64,000 nucleotides of DNA from Posidonia oceanica (Eukaryota > Streptophyta > Magnoliopsida > Alismatales > Posidoniaceae): assembly GCA_037176725.1 (NCBI GenBank), contig JAZBRS010000026.1, positions 54,724,501-54,788,500 on the forward strand, written 5' to 3'. Positions within the stretch are counted from its first letter, which is position 1; every line of letters begins with the position of its first letter. Under the pieces are notes generated by a model. It searched no databases. It saw only the letters and a program-made list of their open reading frames with translations, and was not told the DNA's origin. Of the stretch, positions 40,726 through 52,713 are shown piece after piece. The position numbers and the translations under genes were made by a program.

Positions 40726-42230
40726 AAGCAAAGTGTAACTTGTTGATCAACCCTGTGACTTGTGTGGGTCAAATCCGATGCTTGTAACTTGATTTCAATG
40801 AATATCAAGCTATTATGATGTTGTGTATGCTTCCATATGACTTCCGTTTGTGGTGCTTAGGGCCTTCTTGATTTTGTAGGCAAAGTGCAACCCAACCCAA
40901 AGCCAGTCGTTCAACAGCAAGAACCCTGTTAAAAACGCGAGATCAGAACACGGAAGCCTCATGCGAGAGCTGGACGTAGGATCTGAACGCAGAAGTGGTT
41001 TAACAGGCAACTTTCAGTATTTTCCTCCCCTCTGAGTGGTGTAAAGGGGTCGGGCATAGCCTCTTGACATAGTGTCTGTGACCTCTGAACTGTGGGCAAA
41101 TCTACTCTGCCTCCTCTCAAGGATTCTGCCTCTGAATTGCGATCCACTAGCAAAGTCTGGCGTGAACTCAGTGTATTCTTCTGAACTAGCTTGCTATTGG
41201 TGGCCTCTGACCGATGTTGGGTCAGCGATGACGCGTTCGGCTTAGGAGTGTCCCATCCCTAGCCATACTGGCCCAGTGATCTCTGTAGCGGGCAACGACA
41301 TGCCTTGGCTCGGAACCGAGTAGGAACCTTGTAGTGTTCGGTAAAGAGATGCTAAATGAATGCATGATTGATGTAAATGTTTTGTCGTCCTCAGCATATG
41401 GAATGCTTTCAATGCCTGCCATGGAGAAGGGAGTGGTTTCAAACTTCATCTGGCCCTACCTGGACTCTCAGTTGTTGGTGGCACTCAAGGACGGGTAACG
41501 GTGTGTTTGGTTGGCGGTGAGATGAGGATGGGCTTCGTGCCAAGCCGTCTCTAGGTCCTACACCTACTCTTTTAATTCTTTTTGTTTTGCTCCCACATAG
41601 GCAAGCAGGCTCACTCTATCCCTGACATGGAGGTAATGGATGCCTGGTCTGGTGTTCAAGAGTTATCACTGCTAAAGGGGTGGCTAGTCCCTGGGGAAAT
41701 GTGTGCTTCCCAGGCATGGGCTTCGACTCCTCTCCAAGGTTGGTTGAGGGAATGGGGCTACTCTGCTCGCCTCTAACTCTAGGGCTAGCTTCTATCTTCG
41801 CCTTCTATCTTCTTGTTTCTTTTGTGCCCTTGTAGGCAGATATATAAATTTTGTATGGGCTCACACTCTCACTCTCGCCCTAGCATTTTGTCTCCCTCTC
41901 GAGGTGTAGGTCCTAGGAGGTTTGAACATTTCATCCATTCTCATATTGGAGGTGGCTCCCTTGCTGGCTAGGATATCTAGGTAGGACCAGATGAAGTGAG
42001 GTTGGACCCCTTCTCGAGCGGGCAAGCTCTTCCGATTTTCCTCATTGGACTATGGTTGTGATGCATGATGATGGTATCGTATGCTTCGAGCAAATGCTGT
42101 TAATGATTGGCAGGATAGCTTGTGAAGCAAATAAGAAAGATGCAAATGCGAATGCATGATAGTGGGGTGGCCATGAATGTATGAGATGTAGGGGGAAGAG
42201 AACTCTGTAAGGCAAGGATACAGTTCCAGA
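40726..42230. other. Spacer between captured gene and integrase in E
   Basis: From 40726 to about 40900 there is a 3'-UTR-like sequence for the plus-strand gene (TTTCAATGAATATC, no clear AATAAA). From about 41200 it is collinear with the D spacer on the minus strand (CCTCAGCATATGGAATGCTTT, TTGGACCCCTTCTCGAGC). No coding region is seen. Confidence 0.55.
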
Positions 42231-43511
42231 TCACTGGTAGTATTTCTTGAGATAGCAGGCATTGACTGGCTCGGACTGCTCGATCTGATCCATGCTCTCG
42301 AGGATTGCTGTGCCACCAGAGAATATCTGTTTAATGATGTATGGACCACGCCAGTTGGGCCAGAATTTGCCTCGGCCATCAGGGAGATGGATAGCTCGCA
42401 GGACCAAGTCACCAGCTGTGAAGCTTCTAGGTCTGACTTTCTTCTGATAGGATCTGGCCATCCTCTTCTGATAGCATTGAGCGTGGTGCATTGCCTGCAG
42501 TCTATGCTTGTCAATCAGGTTCAACTGGGTGCAGCAGTCTTCGACCCATTCTGCTTCTTCCAGTCCTGCCTCTTTTAGGATCCGTAAAGATGGGATCTCA
42601 ACTTCAACAAGTAAAATTGCCTCCATGCTATAGACCAGCGAATACGGAGTTGCTCCTGTTGAGGTCCGGATTGACGTTCTGTAGGCCCATAGTGCATATG
42701 GGAGCTTGTCATGCCAGTCCTTGTGAGTTTCTGTCATCTTCTTGAGGATCTTTATCAAGTTCTTGTTGGCTGACTCAACTGCGCCATTCATCTGTGGCCG
42801 ATAAGGGGAGGACTTGTGGTGCTTGATCTTGAAATTGTGCAGGTACTCCTCCATGCTTTTGGCTGTAAAGTTCGTCCCATTGTCAGAGATGAGTGCGTAC
42901 GGGATCCTATAACGGGCAATGATGTTGTTCCTGATGAACTTCTCCGTAACTGCAGTCGTTACTGTCTTGTATGATGCCGCCCTTACCCATTTGGTAAAGT
43001 AGTCGATCGCCACAAGGATAAAGCGATGACCGTTGGAGGCTACAGGATGGATTGCACCGATGACATCAATTCCCCAGGTGGAGAAGGGCCAAGGTGACGC
43101 CATGCCGTGAAGTTGCTGTGGCGGTGCATGGATGAAATTCCCATGGATTTGGCAGTTGTGGCATCTACGCACAAACAGGCAACAGTCCGCCTCCATGGTG
43201 GACAAGAAGTAGCCTTGCAACATGATTTTCTTGGCTAGTAGCACGCCGTTCATGTGTGGGCCGCATGTCCCTGTGTGGACCTGGAGCATCAGCGTGTCAG
43301 CCTCTCTTTTGTTTGCGCAACGTAGGAGCATCTGATTGTAGGACCCCCTGTAGAGATGTCCTGCCCCTAAGACATATGTAGATGCTAAGTGTGCCATAGT
43401 CTTTTTGTCTACTGCTGATGTGCCAGTCGGGAGATTGCCTGACTCCAAGAAGACCTTGATGTCATGGTACCATGGAGATTCTTCTGTAGTAACTGCCTCC
43501 TCGATACTCAT
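42231..43511 (-). CDS. int: Integrase of element E, intact frame
   Basis: This is 426 codons from MSIEEAV to KKYYQ and TGA. It has the zinc-binding H/C region (VHTGTCGPH ... CHNCQIHG), the D-D-E core (GIDVIG; SDNGTNF; PQMNGAVES) and the C-terminal NWRGPYIIKQIF segment. The upstream junction carries TAG at 43526-43524, probably a former CAG, so the domain cannot be made as part of the polyprotein without readthrough. It would join element DNA to the chromosome. It is more diverged from C and D than they are from each other. Confidence 0.9.
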   Translation of the reverse strand: MSIEEAVTTEESPWYHDIKVFLESGNLPTGTSAVDKKTMAHLASTYVLGAGHLYRGSYNQMLLRCANKREADTLMLQVHTGTCGPHMNGVLLAKKIMLQGYFLSTMEADCCLFVRRCHNCQIHGNFIHAPPQQLHGMASPWPFSTWGIDVIGAIHPVASNGHRFILVAIDYFTKWVRAASYKTVTTAVTEKFIRNNIIARYRIPYALISDNGTNFTAKSMEEYLHNFKIKHHKSSPYRPQMNGAVESANKNLIKILKKMTETHKDWHDKLPYALWAYRTSIRTSTGATPYSLVYSMEAILLVEVEIPSLRILKEAGLEEAEWVEDCCTQLNLIDKHRLQAMHHAQCYQKRMARSYQKKVRPRSFTAGDLVLRAIHLPDGRGKFWPNWRGPYIIKQIFSGGTAILESMDQIEQSEPVNACYLKKYYQ

Positions 43512-43526
43512 GCAGTGTGCAGGCTA

Positions 43527-43816
43527 CTTTACATAGGTGATCGATACATCTACTGCATTGTCCTCAGGTATGGAGGGCCAGGATGCTAGGGTTGCCAAAG
43601 CGTCTGCATAGGCATTCTTGGTCCTATTCATGAAGGTGAAGCGAGTCTCTTCGAAGTGTTCGATGAGTTCCAGCAAGCATTCATGGTACGACACCAGCTT
43701 GGGGTCTTTGGTCCACCAGTCGCCATTGACTTGGGAGATGACCAGCATTACATCACCGTGCACATGCAGTTTCCGCACACCATGCTCGAGTGTGACTCGC
43801 AGTCCCAGGATACAGG
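43527..43816 (-). pseudogene. Second RNase H of E, C-terminal part, cut by D
   Basis: The domain is present from CILGLRVTLEHG through HGDVML to AYADALATLASWPSIPED. It keeps two of the four acidic residues; the N-terminal half with the first D and E is separated by element D. At the place of the shared C/D stop it has tryptophan (LASWPS). Confidence 0.9.
43812..43816. other. Probable target-site duplication of element D (ACAGG), one copy visible
   Basis: ACAGG lies directly beside the end of the D LTR (TGTAGTAATCCC on plus, 43817). The partner copy would be at the far end of D, outside the window. Confidence 0.5.
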
Positions 43817-46800
43817 TGTAGTAATCCCAATCAGAATTAGGCTTACTATTAGCGGCGATGTCCGAGGAGGAGGGCTCAACTCGAAAACACTTAAAAATAG
43901 AGGAGAAAAGATAAGAAAAGAAGAAGATAAGACAATTCAGAGTCGCCACCATGTCTATTATCGGGAGACAAGGAAAATCAGGGAAATGCCTGAATTGACA
44001 CGCAAAACCAAGCAAGAAATGCAAAGTGAAGCAATGCAAAGGAAAACAAATGCAAATGCATGCAAATGAGCTGACTCATGCCTAGGACAAGGGCAATATG
44101 GTCATTGCAGGCCAAAAGACTGGGCAAGGACTCCTGTTACGTGTGGGGAAGGTGTTAGGCACCCCCGACACGCCCGAGAATCGGTCTTTCTAGGCTTACG
44201 CTCGCATACACAGGGAAATACAGATTTGAATGCCTGAATGAATGCTCATAGGTGTGCTCTAAGTGGCGGGATGCAATGCAAGGAAAGTAAACGTGCAGTC
44301 TAAGTGCTCAACAGCGCTGTCTGTGTTCGGAACCGGGCGAAACCTGGCTCGTGAGAACTCTAGGCAGTAAGCATCACTGCCCTATATGCAAATGCAAGCG
44401 AAAAAGCAAGACGACGATAAAACCAAGCAATGCATGCGACATGCAAGAGAAAACGGCGTAAAACACACGAAACAATGCGAGAAACGAGAATGGCACGCGA
44501 AACGGTGCAAGAAAACAAGATCGGCATGCAAAACAGTGCGAGAAAGCGAAACGGCACGCAAAACGGTGCGAAAGACAAAGCAGGCACGCAAAACGGTGCC
44601 AAAAGCGAAGCAGGTGCACAGAATGGCGCCAAAAACAAAGCGGGCACGCAAAACGGTGCCAAAAACGAAGCGGGCACGCGAAACAGTGCCAAGAGCGAAG
44701 TGGGCACGCGAAACGGTGCCAAAAGTGAAGCGGGCACGCAAAACGGTGCCAAGAGCGAAGCGGGCATGCAAAACAGTGCCAAAAACGAAGCGGGCACGCG
44801 AAACGGTGCCAAAAGCGAAGCGGGCACGCGAAACGGTGCCAAAAATAAAGTGGGCATGCAAAACGGTGCCAAAAACAAAGCAGGTATGCAAAACGGTGCC
44901 AAAAACGAAGCGGGCACGCAAAATGGTGCCAAAGACGAAGCGGGCACGCAAAACGGTGCCAAAGACGACGAAATAAAACATCGGTAAAACCATGCAGATG
45001 CAAATGCAAGGAGAGAGGACAAGAGAAGCGAAAGGAGAAGCAAACAGTGCGTGTGTGAGAACAGACACTGTTCAAGGGCCACGCAGAGTAGGTGTGAAGA
45101 CCTACAATGGGGAGAATAAGCAAGTGGGGGGATTACCACTGTTTTGTGACTGTTTCCCACTAAACCGCCCCACGATGTGTCTCGCACGCTGCCCAAAGCT
45201 CGCGGTGCGATCAGATCGTGGAAAAGGGGGAAGAAAGTCGTAATTAGTGGTGAATCCAGGGGAAACGCAACACAAAACACTTGGGAATGCGCGAAAAAGG
45301 GGAGCAAAATTGATAGATAAGAAGAGAAAGTCCTATTCTACATGTTCGAGAAAACAGAAAGCGGAAACGATGCATGCAATGCAAATGGTATGCAAATGAG
45401 TGCTGTGCAGGGGTTTAGGAGGACTTACCTGGGAGATCTGAAGCCTGATTTGAGATCTGCTTGGTCCATGCTGAAGAGCGCTTCGCCGGGGTCGTCTAGG
45501 TAGCTTAGTTGAGAAAATCCAACGGCCGGATCGGAAGATATCCCAGCTCCAAAGCAGAGGGGCCAGAACAGGGGAGAAGAATAGATCTAGGTGTAAAGGA
45601 GGTCCTAGGGGCGTGCAAACAGGTCCTCCCATGCGATTGGGAGCTAAGAATGCCTAAGTGTGTGCAAGGATGCCAGAATGCAAGAACATATGAATGCAAT
45701 GCATGCAAAATGCAAGAAAAGACCTAAGGATGATTTTTCAGAAAATTTGGGACTTAAATGCAATTTTTGAAAGGATGGGGGTCTAAATGCAAAGATTTTG
45801 AAAAGTTTGGGGCTTTTATGCAAGGATTTTGAAAAAAGGAGAGTCTGAATGCAATTTTACAAAATGTAGGGTTTAAAATGCAATTTTCCAAGATAGATAC
45901 GCATCAGGGCAAGTTTTGAAATCATATGGGAGGTTAACATGCAATTTTGAAATCAATAGGGTCCAAAATGCAATTTTGCAAGCAAAACAGGGGTCTAAGT
46001 GGGTCTGGGAATGCAAATAGGGGACCTACATGCGATTTTTAAATCAAGCAAGGTCTAAAATGCAATTTTATAAGCAAAATATGCATTTAAATGTATGTTG
46101 TGCATTGATGAAGGACCTATGTGCAATTTTTAAAACATGCAGGGTCAAAAATGCAATTTTATAAGCAAACTATGCATTTAAATGTATGCTGTGCATGATG
46201 AAGGACCTACATGCAAAAATCAAAAAGTATGGGGGACAAGATGCAATGTAGTAAGAAAAAATGAAAAAAAAAAGCCTAAGTTAACAGATCAGAGGACTAA
46301 ACTGGAAATAAGGAAAACAACAGGGATTAAATTTGCAATTTACTAAGGTAAAAATAAAACATTAAATCAGATGAATGATGGCAGGACTAACATGCAATAA
46401 TGAAAAATTGGAGGGCCAGAATCAAATTAATTACTGAAGGAAAGCACAGTAAAAGGATTGACATGTAATTAGCCAATTATATGGATTTTTCATGCAATTT
46501 CATATGATTTTAATTCAGAATTAAATGGATTTAAACAGATGAAGGACCTGAGTGTAATAAAGCGAAAACAGAGACCAATAATGCAATATATGGTAAAATA
46601 GCATAGTTAACAAAAAATAAAAGCACAGTGTTGCACAGAGCGTCGACCACTGTAGCAGTTGCTACCAGTGGCCGACAAAGGAAGCAGGGGGTGCTGGCGA
46701 GGCGTAGTCCGGCAGGCAAGCTTCACCAGGGCTTGACGGAGGCCGGAGCAGCATCGACGAGCAGCGACGCTGCCTGGAGCAGGTCGGAGGAGACGCCGGA

Positions 46801-49800
46801 GGTCTGCAGACCTGCTCGGAGGCAGACCGGTCGATCAGCGTAGCGTCGACGAGATCTGATGGCAGGGGCATGCTTCTGGGGTCCGTGCGGAGCTAAGGCG
46901 CCTGTTGGAGGGACGTTCTACAGACCGGAGCGGCGAGACGAGCTCGAAGCTCGCCGGAGAAGACGGAGTTGACCCGGAGTTGACTCGGCGGAGGAGAGAG
47001 AGAGATCCTAGTCTAATAGGTGGAAAAGTAAGAGAGGAGGGAGACTAATCTACTGGTGAAGAAAAACACTTGATTCGCTGGCTGGAGCGTCCCCCCGACG
47101 TAGGTGTCTTTTGCAGAGGCCGGCGAGCTTGGTTCGGCTGCTGTGGGCGTTATCTGCAGCTCGCGAGGATCGGAGTCGCTTCCACGGAGCCCTCCAGTGC
47201 TTCTCAGATGCCCAGACGCGAGCACTGAAGATCGGTGGAAGGATTGGGATTTTTTGGGTGCACAAAGACAGCCGGAGACGGGGGGAGGTGTTCACTGCTC
47301 CTCAGGCCAAATGGGAGCTGCCGGTGGGCTTCTGGAGGTTGGGTGAGTGTTTCTAGGCGGTTGAATTGGGTCATGGTGGACTGGAGAGGAAGGTGGCGGC
47401 TAGGTCGATTTTCTGGCAGGAATTGGGCTAAGTGTTTGAAGTGGAGGGTTCGGCCTGTGAGGGGGGGAAGGCTGGGGTTCTGGTGGTCTGAGATGATGGT
47501 GTTCTGGTGGTTTGCTGGGAGAAGTTTGGGAAGATTTGGGGTTCAGTAGAGGTGGCAATTTTGGAAGGAGTGGCGTTGGGTTGCTGCTGTGTTTTCAGGG
47601 TGACTGGGAGTGTTTTCAGGGATGGCTCTGGTCGTGGAAGGAAGGGAAGGAATGCTGGGATTCTGGGTGGATTTGGGGGATGAATTGAAGGATGTTTGAG
47701 GACTGATGGAGGCTCTAATGTGGTCGGGGAAGAAGAGGGGGAAGAGCTGGTTCTTGCAGTGGAAGGAGGAAGGGATTTGGGTGCTGGGAATTCTTTTGAT
47801 TCCTTTCCTCTCTCTCGGACGACAAAAGGCAGAAGAGGAGGGAATGAAGTGCTGGTTTTAACAGAGGAGGAAGTCGAGCTGCGTGCGAGCTGCGGAATTC
47901 AAATCCATCGGCGCGGAGACTGCAGCTGATTGGAGAGGAGAACGGCGAGACGACAGGTAGTAAGTGCCCACCGGAAAAGGCGCTGAGAGACGAGAGAGGA
48001 GAAGCGAGCTGTTGCTGAGGTGATCGGGAGGGAGAAGCGAAGTTGAATTTCAAAGAAGATCGCGGGAAGAAGAAGAAGCTGAAGAGGAAGAAGAAGAAGA
48101 AGGAGGGAAGAAGGGGAGACTGTGGCTGCGTGTGGGCCGGGCCTTGCGGGAAAAAAGGAAAGAAAAAAAAAAGAAAGAAGGGAGGAAAGGAGAGGAGCGG
48201 GCCGGACTGGGCCCAGGAAAAGAAAAGAAAGAAAAGGAAAAAAAATAGAAAGAAAGGAAGAAAGGAAGGAAGGGAAAGAGGGATGGAAAGAAGAAAAATT
48301 AAAATAGATAAAAATAAAATAAAAATAGAAAAGGTTTTTAGAGTGATTGTGTTTTAAGTTAGGACTTTGATTAAGTTTTTTTTTAATGATTGTTTTTGGT
48401 TAGTTAATTGGGTTTAAAGGGATTTTAGTTTTGATTAGGGTTTTTAGGGTTTTCTTTGTTTTGTTTTGTGTTTGATTTTGATTAAAAGTTTGTTAAGTCT
48501 TTTAAGTTGTTTTTTAATTAAGTTTTTCTTGTTAAATACTTGGGATGTTAATTAGGATTTTTTAAAGTTTTTTTTTAAATTAATTAGAGTGGGTTTTAGA
48601 TTTTTTGGGTTTTAGTCTTTCTTTCTTAAGTCTTCTTCGATTAGTGTTCTTTTCTTTTTTTTGATTTTTGTTTGTTAAGTTCTTTTAATATTTTTTTTTG
48701 TTAGTCTTTCTTGTTAAGTTTTTAGTTAAGTGTTTTTAAATTTTGATTGTTTGTTTTTATTTTTAATTAAGTTTTCAAATTTTCCCTTTTAGAGTTGTTA
48801 AATTTAAGTTTTTCCTTAATTACTAACCTTAGTATTTCTTAAGTGTTTTCTTTCTTTTAGGATTTGTTTTCTTAATTGTTTTTCTAATAGGATTATACTT
48901 TCACTTGTTTTGATTACATTTTAGTCTTTTCCTTGATTTTACAGCATTTTCTTTTTGTTTGTTTTGCATTTTTTAAGTTGCATTCTTGATTTTCCATTTT
49001 AGCTAGATTTAGTTGGGTTTAGGTTTTTAATTGTTTGTTTAATGTTTTTAATTATTTTTCTTAGGGTTTTGGTTTGTTTTCCTTTTGTTTTAGAGTTTTA
49101 GATGTTTTTAAGGATTTTTTAGGGATTTAGTAAAGGAAAGGAAAAGAAAAGGAAAAGGAAGAGGAAAATGGAGAAATGGAGGAATAAAGAGGAAAGAGAG
49201 GGGTTTGAAAGAAAATAATTTTGAAGGTCAAAGAAAATGCTAAAAATAAGATAAAAATAGGAATAAGATTGAGAACAGATGGAAGCACAAAGGGGGCCCA
49301 CAGCCAGGCAAGAAAAAGAGAGAGAAGGGGGGAAAAGAAGGAGGATAATCAGGAGAGAGAGAGGAGAGAGAAAAGAATAATCTATGAGAGAGAAAAGGAT
49401 AATTTGAGTAAATGGAGGGTTTAAAGGTTTTGAAAAGGGGCGAAATTTGGGGAATGTGTAGCCTAAGGTCTCTAGTGTTGGTCCTAGGGCTTTGGCTTAG
49501 TTTTGAGAAAGTTTTGGAAGGGTTTTGAGGTGTAAAAAAAGGGTAGTTTTACCTAGGTTTTCTAGGGTTTTTGGGAGTGGTTTTGGGTTGGAAGTTTCTA
49601 AGTGTTTGGGTAGGTTTGCTAAGTAGGGGGTGATGGGTTTTCATATGGTTTTTGGGTAAGTTTTGGGCTAGGAACAGGGGTGTAAGCTTAGGTCAAGTTT
49701 AGGCTTGTTTTGAAGGGTAAGATGAAAAGGATTGTGTAGTTTTGACCTAGGTTTGGATCCAGAAGTCACCAGAAGATCCCAATTGATTCAAGCCTGTCAA

Positions 49801-49815
49801 AATGGGGTGTCAACA
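43817..49815 (-). repeat. 3' LTR of element D (5999 bp)
   Basis: On the minus strand it runs from TGTTGACACC (49815) to GGGATTACTACA (43817) and is collinear with B and A. It contains a 30-bp tandem array (44568-44985), the conserved block (44085-44213), a primer-site-like copy (43938-43949) and the degenerate repeat zone (45720-46560). A GC-rich block (46640-47360) and an A/T-rich start with telo-box motifs follow. No credible gene lies in it. Confidence 0.95.
44568..44985 (-). repeat. 30-bp tandem array in the D LTR, about 14 units
   Basis: On the plus strand units read AAACGGTGCCAAAAACGAAG plus CGGGCACGC. The period is a regular 30 bp. It is a homogeneous version of the arrays in A and B. 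Confidence 0.9.
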
Positions 49816-49968
49816 GATGCCCCTCCCTGGGCAAGGTCAAGCGAAACGAGGCCGCTGCTCAGGGTTGACAAGACACCCCATCTGACCGACGGGAGCAGAG
49901 GTTTGCTATGGGCGTGAGCTACTTATTCGGTGGATGCACTGAAAATCGTAGCCCATTGCCGCGATGCA
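49816..49968 (-). promoter_or_regulatory. Polypurine tract and conserved pre-PPT block of D
   Basis: On the minus strand CCCAGGGAGGGGCATC abuts the LTR (49831-49816). The adjoining 140 bp match 15456-15608 of A closely. Confidence 0.8.
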
Positions 49969-50345
49969 AAATGCAGGTGCAGATGGATGAGATGCAAAGT
50001 ATGCAATGCATGCTAATGCAAACGCAATGCAAACGTTAGTACAAAAGTTAGTGCAGTTAGAATGCTGATGCGGTGCAGATGATATCGATGATGTTAGACT
50101 GGTCTGCAATGCTAGCAAAGAAGGTGCGGAGATGATGCGAAAGAAATGCTAAAAGAAAGGCGCGATGTGGCGCAAAGATTTGGCAGGTAGGCCAAACTTG
50201 CGCGACAAGGCGAGAAAGAAAAGTGCAGCTTGTCCCCGCCTGCGGAGCAAGCTAGCAAAAGAAGCGCGAGGGGAGAGGGGATGGCTCTCCTATCACGAGG
50301 GGATGCGGGACTTTGCCTTCCTGGGACAAGGTCGCGCGAAGAGGG
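49969..50345 (-). other. Non-coding stretch of D between conserved block and arrays
   Basis: It is rich in GATGC/AATGC words, with no coding region and no family that I recognise. Confidence 0.5.
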
Positions 50346-51350
50346 TGATAAGATGTCGGGCTTATCGGCCGGATAGTTTACGGTCCTATCAACCGGGAGT
50401 GATAGTTTACGGACCTATCAACCGGAAACGATAGTTTACGGTCCTATCAACCGGAGGCAGTTGTGAGTGATAGTTACTGGATATCAGCCGTATAACATGG
50501 TTGTGCGGGATAGTTTACGGTCCTATCAACCGGAAGCGATAGTTTACAGGCTTATCAACTGGAAGCGATAGTTTACGGACCTATCAACCGGGAGCGATAG
50601 TTTACGGACCTATCAACCGGAAAGCACAAACCATGAGGGATAGTTACTGGTTATCAGCCGTATAACGCAAATGCCAGAGAATGATAGTTTACGGTCCTAT
50701 CAACCGGAAGCGATAGTTTACAGGCCTATCAACTGGAAGCGATAGTTTACGGACCTATCAACCGGAAGCGATAGTTTACGGACCTATCAATTGGAAAGGG
50801 CATTTGCGAGGGATAGTTACTGGATATCAGCCGTATAACATGATTGGCGCAGCGATAGTTTACGGTCCTATCAACCGAAAGCGATAGTTTACAGGCCTAT
50901 CAACTGGAGGCGATAGTTTACGGACCTATCAACCGGAAGCGATAGTTTACAGTCCTATCAACTGGAAAGCGCAATCATGAGGGATAGTTACTGGATATCA
51001 GTCGTATAATGCAATTGCAGGTGATAGTTTACGGTCCTATCAACCGGAAGCGATAGTTTACAGTCCTATCAACTGGAAGCGATAGTTTACAGTCCTATCA
51101 ACTGGAAGCGATAGTTTACGGACCTATCAACCGGAAAGTGCAATTGCAAGGGATAGTTACTGGATATCAGCCGTATAACGTAATTGCAAGTGATAGTTTT
51201 GGATAACAGCCAGAGAATGATAGTTTATGGACCTATCAACCGGAGGTGCAATTACAAGGGACAGTTACTGGATGTCAGCCGTATAACACAATTGCGGGCC
51301 AGATCGGGGGTCGGCCCAAGATGATAGTTTACGGTCCTATCAACCGGAAA
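50346..51350 (-). repeat. 29/36-bp stem-loop array of D
   Basis: About 30 modules: GATAGTTTACGGTCCTATC + AACCGGAAGC (29 bp) in runs of two to four, separated by GATAGTTACTGGATATCAGC + CGTATAAC modules. The runs form a larger period of roughly 180-200 bp. Variants ACAG for ACGG come with CTGG for CCGG at the unit end. Confidence 0.9.
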
Positions 51351-51359
51351 GAGCAGTGA

Positions 51360-51600
51360 TTGATTGTTGATTGATATTGATAAGAAAAAGAGGGATTGAT
51401 TGATGATTGATATTGATAAGAAAAAGAGGGATTGATTGATGATTGATATTGATAAGAAAAAGAGAGATTGATTGATGATTGATATTGATAAGAAAAAGAG
51501 GGATTTATTGATGATTGATATTGATAAGAAAAAGAGGGATTGATTGATGATTGATATTGATAAGAAAAAGAGGATTGATTGATTGAAAGTTTGATAAGAA
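51360..51600 (-). repeat. 36-bp array (GATTGATTGATG...GATAAGAAAAAGAGG) of D
   Basis: About six nearly identical units. C has only a short GATT run at this place, so the array arose or grew in the D lineage. Confidence 0.85.
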
Positions 51601-52220
51601 AGGGATTGATAAGATATCGGACTTATCAGCCGGCAAAGGGAGAGAGGTGATAAGATATCGGACTTATCGGCCGGCAAATGAATAAAAGGATAGAATGATA
51701 AGATATCGGACTTATCGGCCGGCAAAGAGGGGATGAAGGAATGATAAGGTATCGGACTTATCGGCCAGCAAAGGGAAAGAGATGATAAGATATCGGACTT
51801 ATCGGTCGGCAAAGAGGGGATGAACGAATGATAAGATATCGGACTTATCGGCCGGCAAAGGGAAAGAGATGATAAGATATCGGACTTATTAGCCGGCAAA
51901 TGAATAAAAGAATAGAATGATAAGATATCGGACTTATCGGCCGGCAAAGAGAAAGAGATGATAAGATATTGGACTTATCGGCCGGCAAATGAATAAAAGA
52001 ACAGAATGATAAGATATCGGACTTATCGGCCGGCAAAGAGGGGATGAAGGAATGATAAGATATCGGACTTATCGGCCGGCAAAGGGAAAGAGATGATAAG
52101 ATATCGGACTTATCGACCGGCAAATGAATAAAAGAATAGAATGATAAGATATCGGACTTATCGGCCGGCAAAGAGAAAAAGAAGATAAGATATCGGACTT
52201 ATCGGCCGGCAAAAGAATGG
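51600..52220 (-). repeat. GATAAG...CTTATC array of D
   Basis: About 14 units of GATAAGATATCGGACTTATC + GGCCGGCAAA with spacers of two kinds (AGAGGGGATGAAGGAAT and TGAATAAAAGAATAGAAT). It corresponds to 485-870 in C. Confidence 0.9.
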
Positions 52221-52306
52221 GTTCGCAAGAGCGAATCATCCCATGATACCAGGAATATCATGGAGGAAAGAGAGGAAGAATGATACCAAGGGGCGATCAA
52301 AAGATG

Positions 52307-52333
52307 CCCCTGGTGTCAGGATGACACTAGGGG
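52307..52333. repeat. 12-bp stem-loop of D
   Basis: CCCCTGGTGTCA, loop GGA, TGACACTAGGGG; one position is a mismatch or G-U pair. A shorter inverted repeat (CATGATACCAGGAATATCATG) lies near 52232. Confidence 0.8.
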
Positions 52334-52713
52334 TTGGCCAGCGCGTCCTTGGCATCAAAAGCAGAGGGTGAAGACAAAACTGTCGTGTTTGTCAGACGAG
52401 TAGTTTGGGGTACCAGCCCGACGGAGACTTAGCTGGGGACGTTGGATGGCTTGACTTGACGGCGTGGGTCTGCAGAGATTCTGGACTCCGGATTGACTGC
52501 TGAGGACTTTCCTGCGTTGTGTTGGCTGCAAGTCTGGCTAGAGGGCTCAAGATGAGGTTGGCAATGATTATGCAATGCATTAAGTAGTCTTGAGGTGCAA
52601 GCAGACAGCAGAAAACACTTTTGTATTGAAAGAACTGTTGATTACATGCCTGTGTCAGGCCAAAATATACAGCACAACTTGAAAGGAAACCACATATCGG
52701 CTGCACAAGTGCC

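Larger units (their letters stand above)
38860..43816 (-). mobile_element. Element E, 3' part (integrase to captured gene), cut by element D
   Basis: On the minus strand E holds the end of the second RNase H, an intact integrase and a spacer related to that of D. The captured mobile-domain-like gene follows on the opposite strand. The left edge is the C LTR breakpoint, so the polypurine tract and 3' LTR of E are missing. The right edge is the D insertion; the rest of E should lie beyond the 5' LTR of D, outside the window. Whether 38860-40900 belonged to E from the start or was brought in by rearrangement is not settled. Confidence 0.7.

Noticed and set aside
40726..42230. Small plus-strand frames (for example 41582-41776) as genes
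   Set aside because: Short, not conserved in the C and D spacers, and without recognisable domains.
50346..51350. Regularly spaced palindromic repeats that could suggest a CRISPR array
   Set aside because: Spacers are themselves repeats, no cas genes are present and the setting is a plant retroelement.
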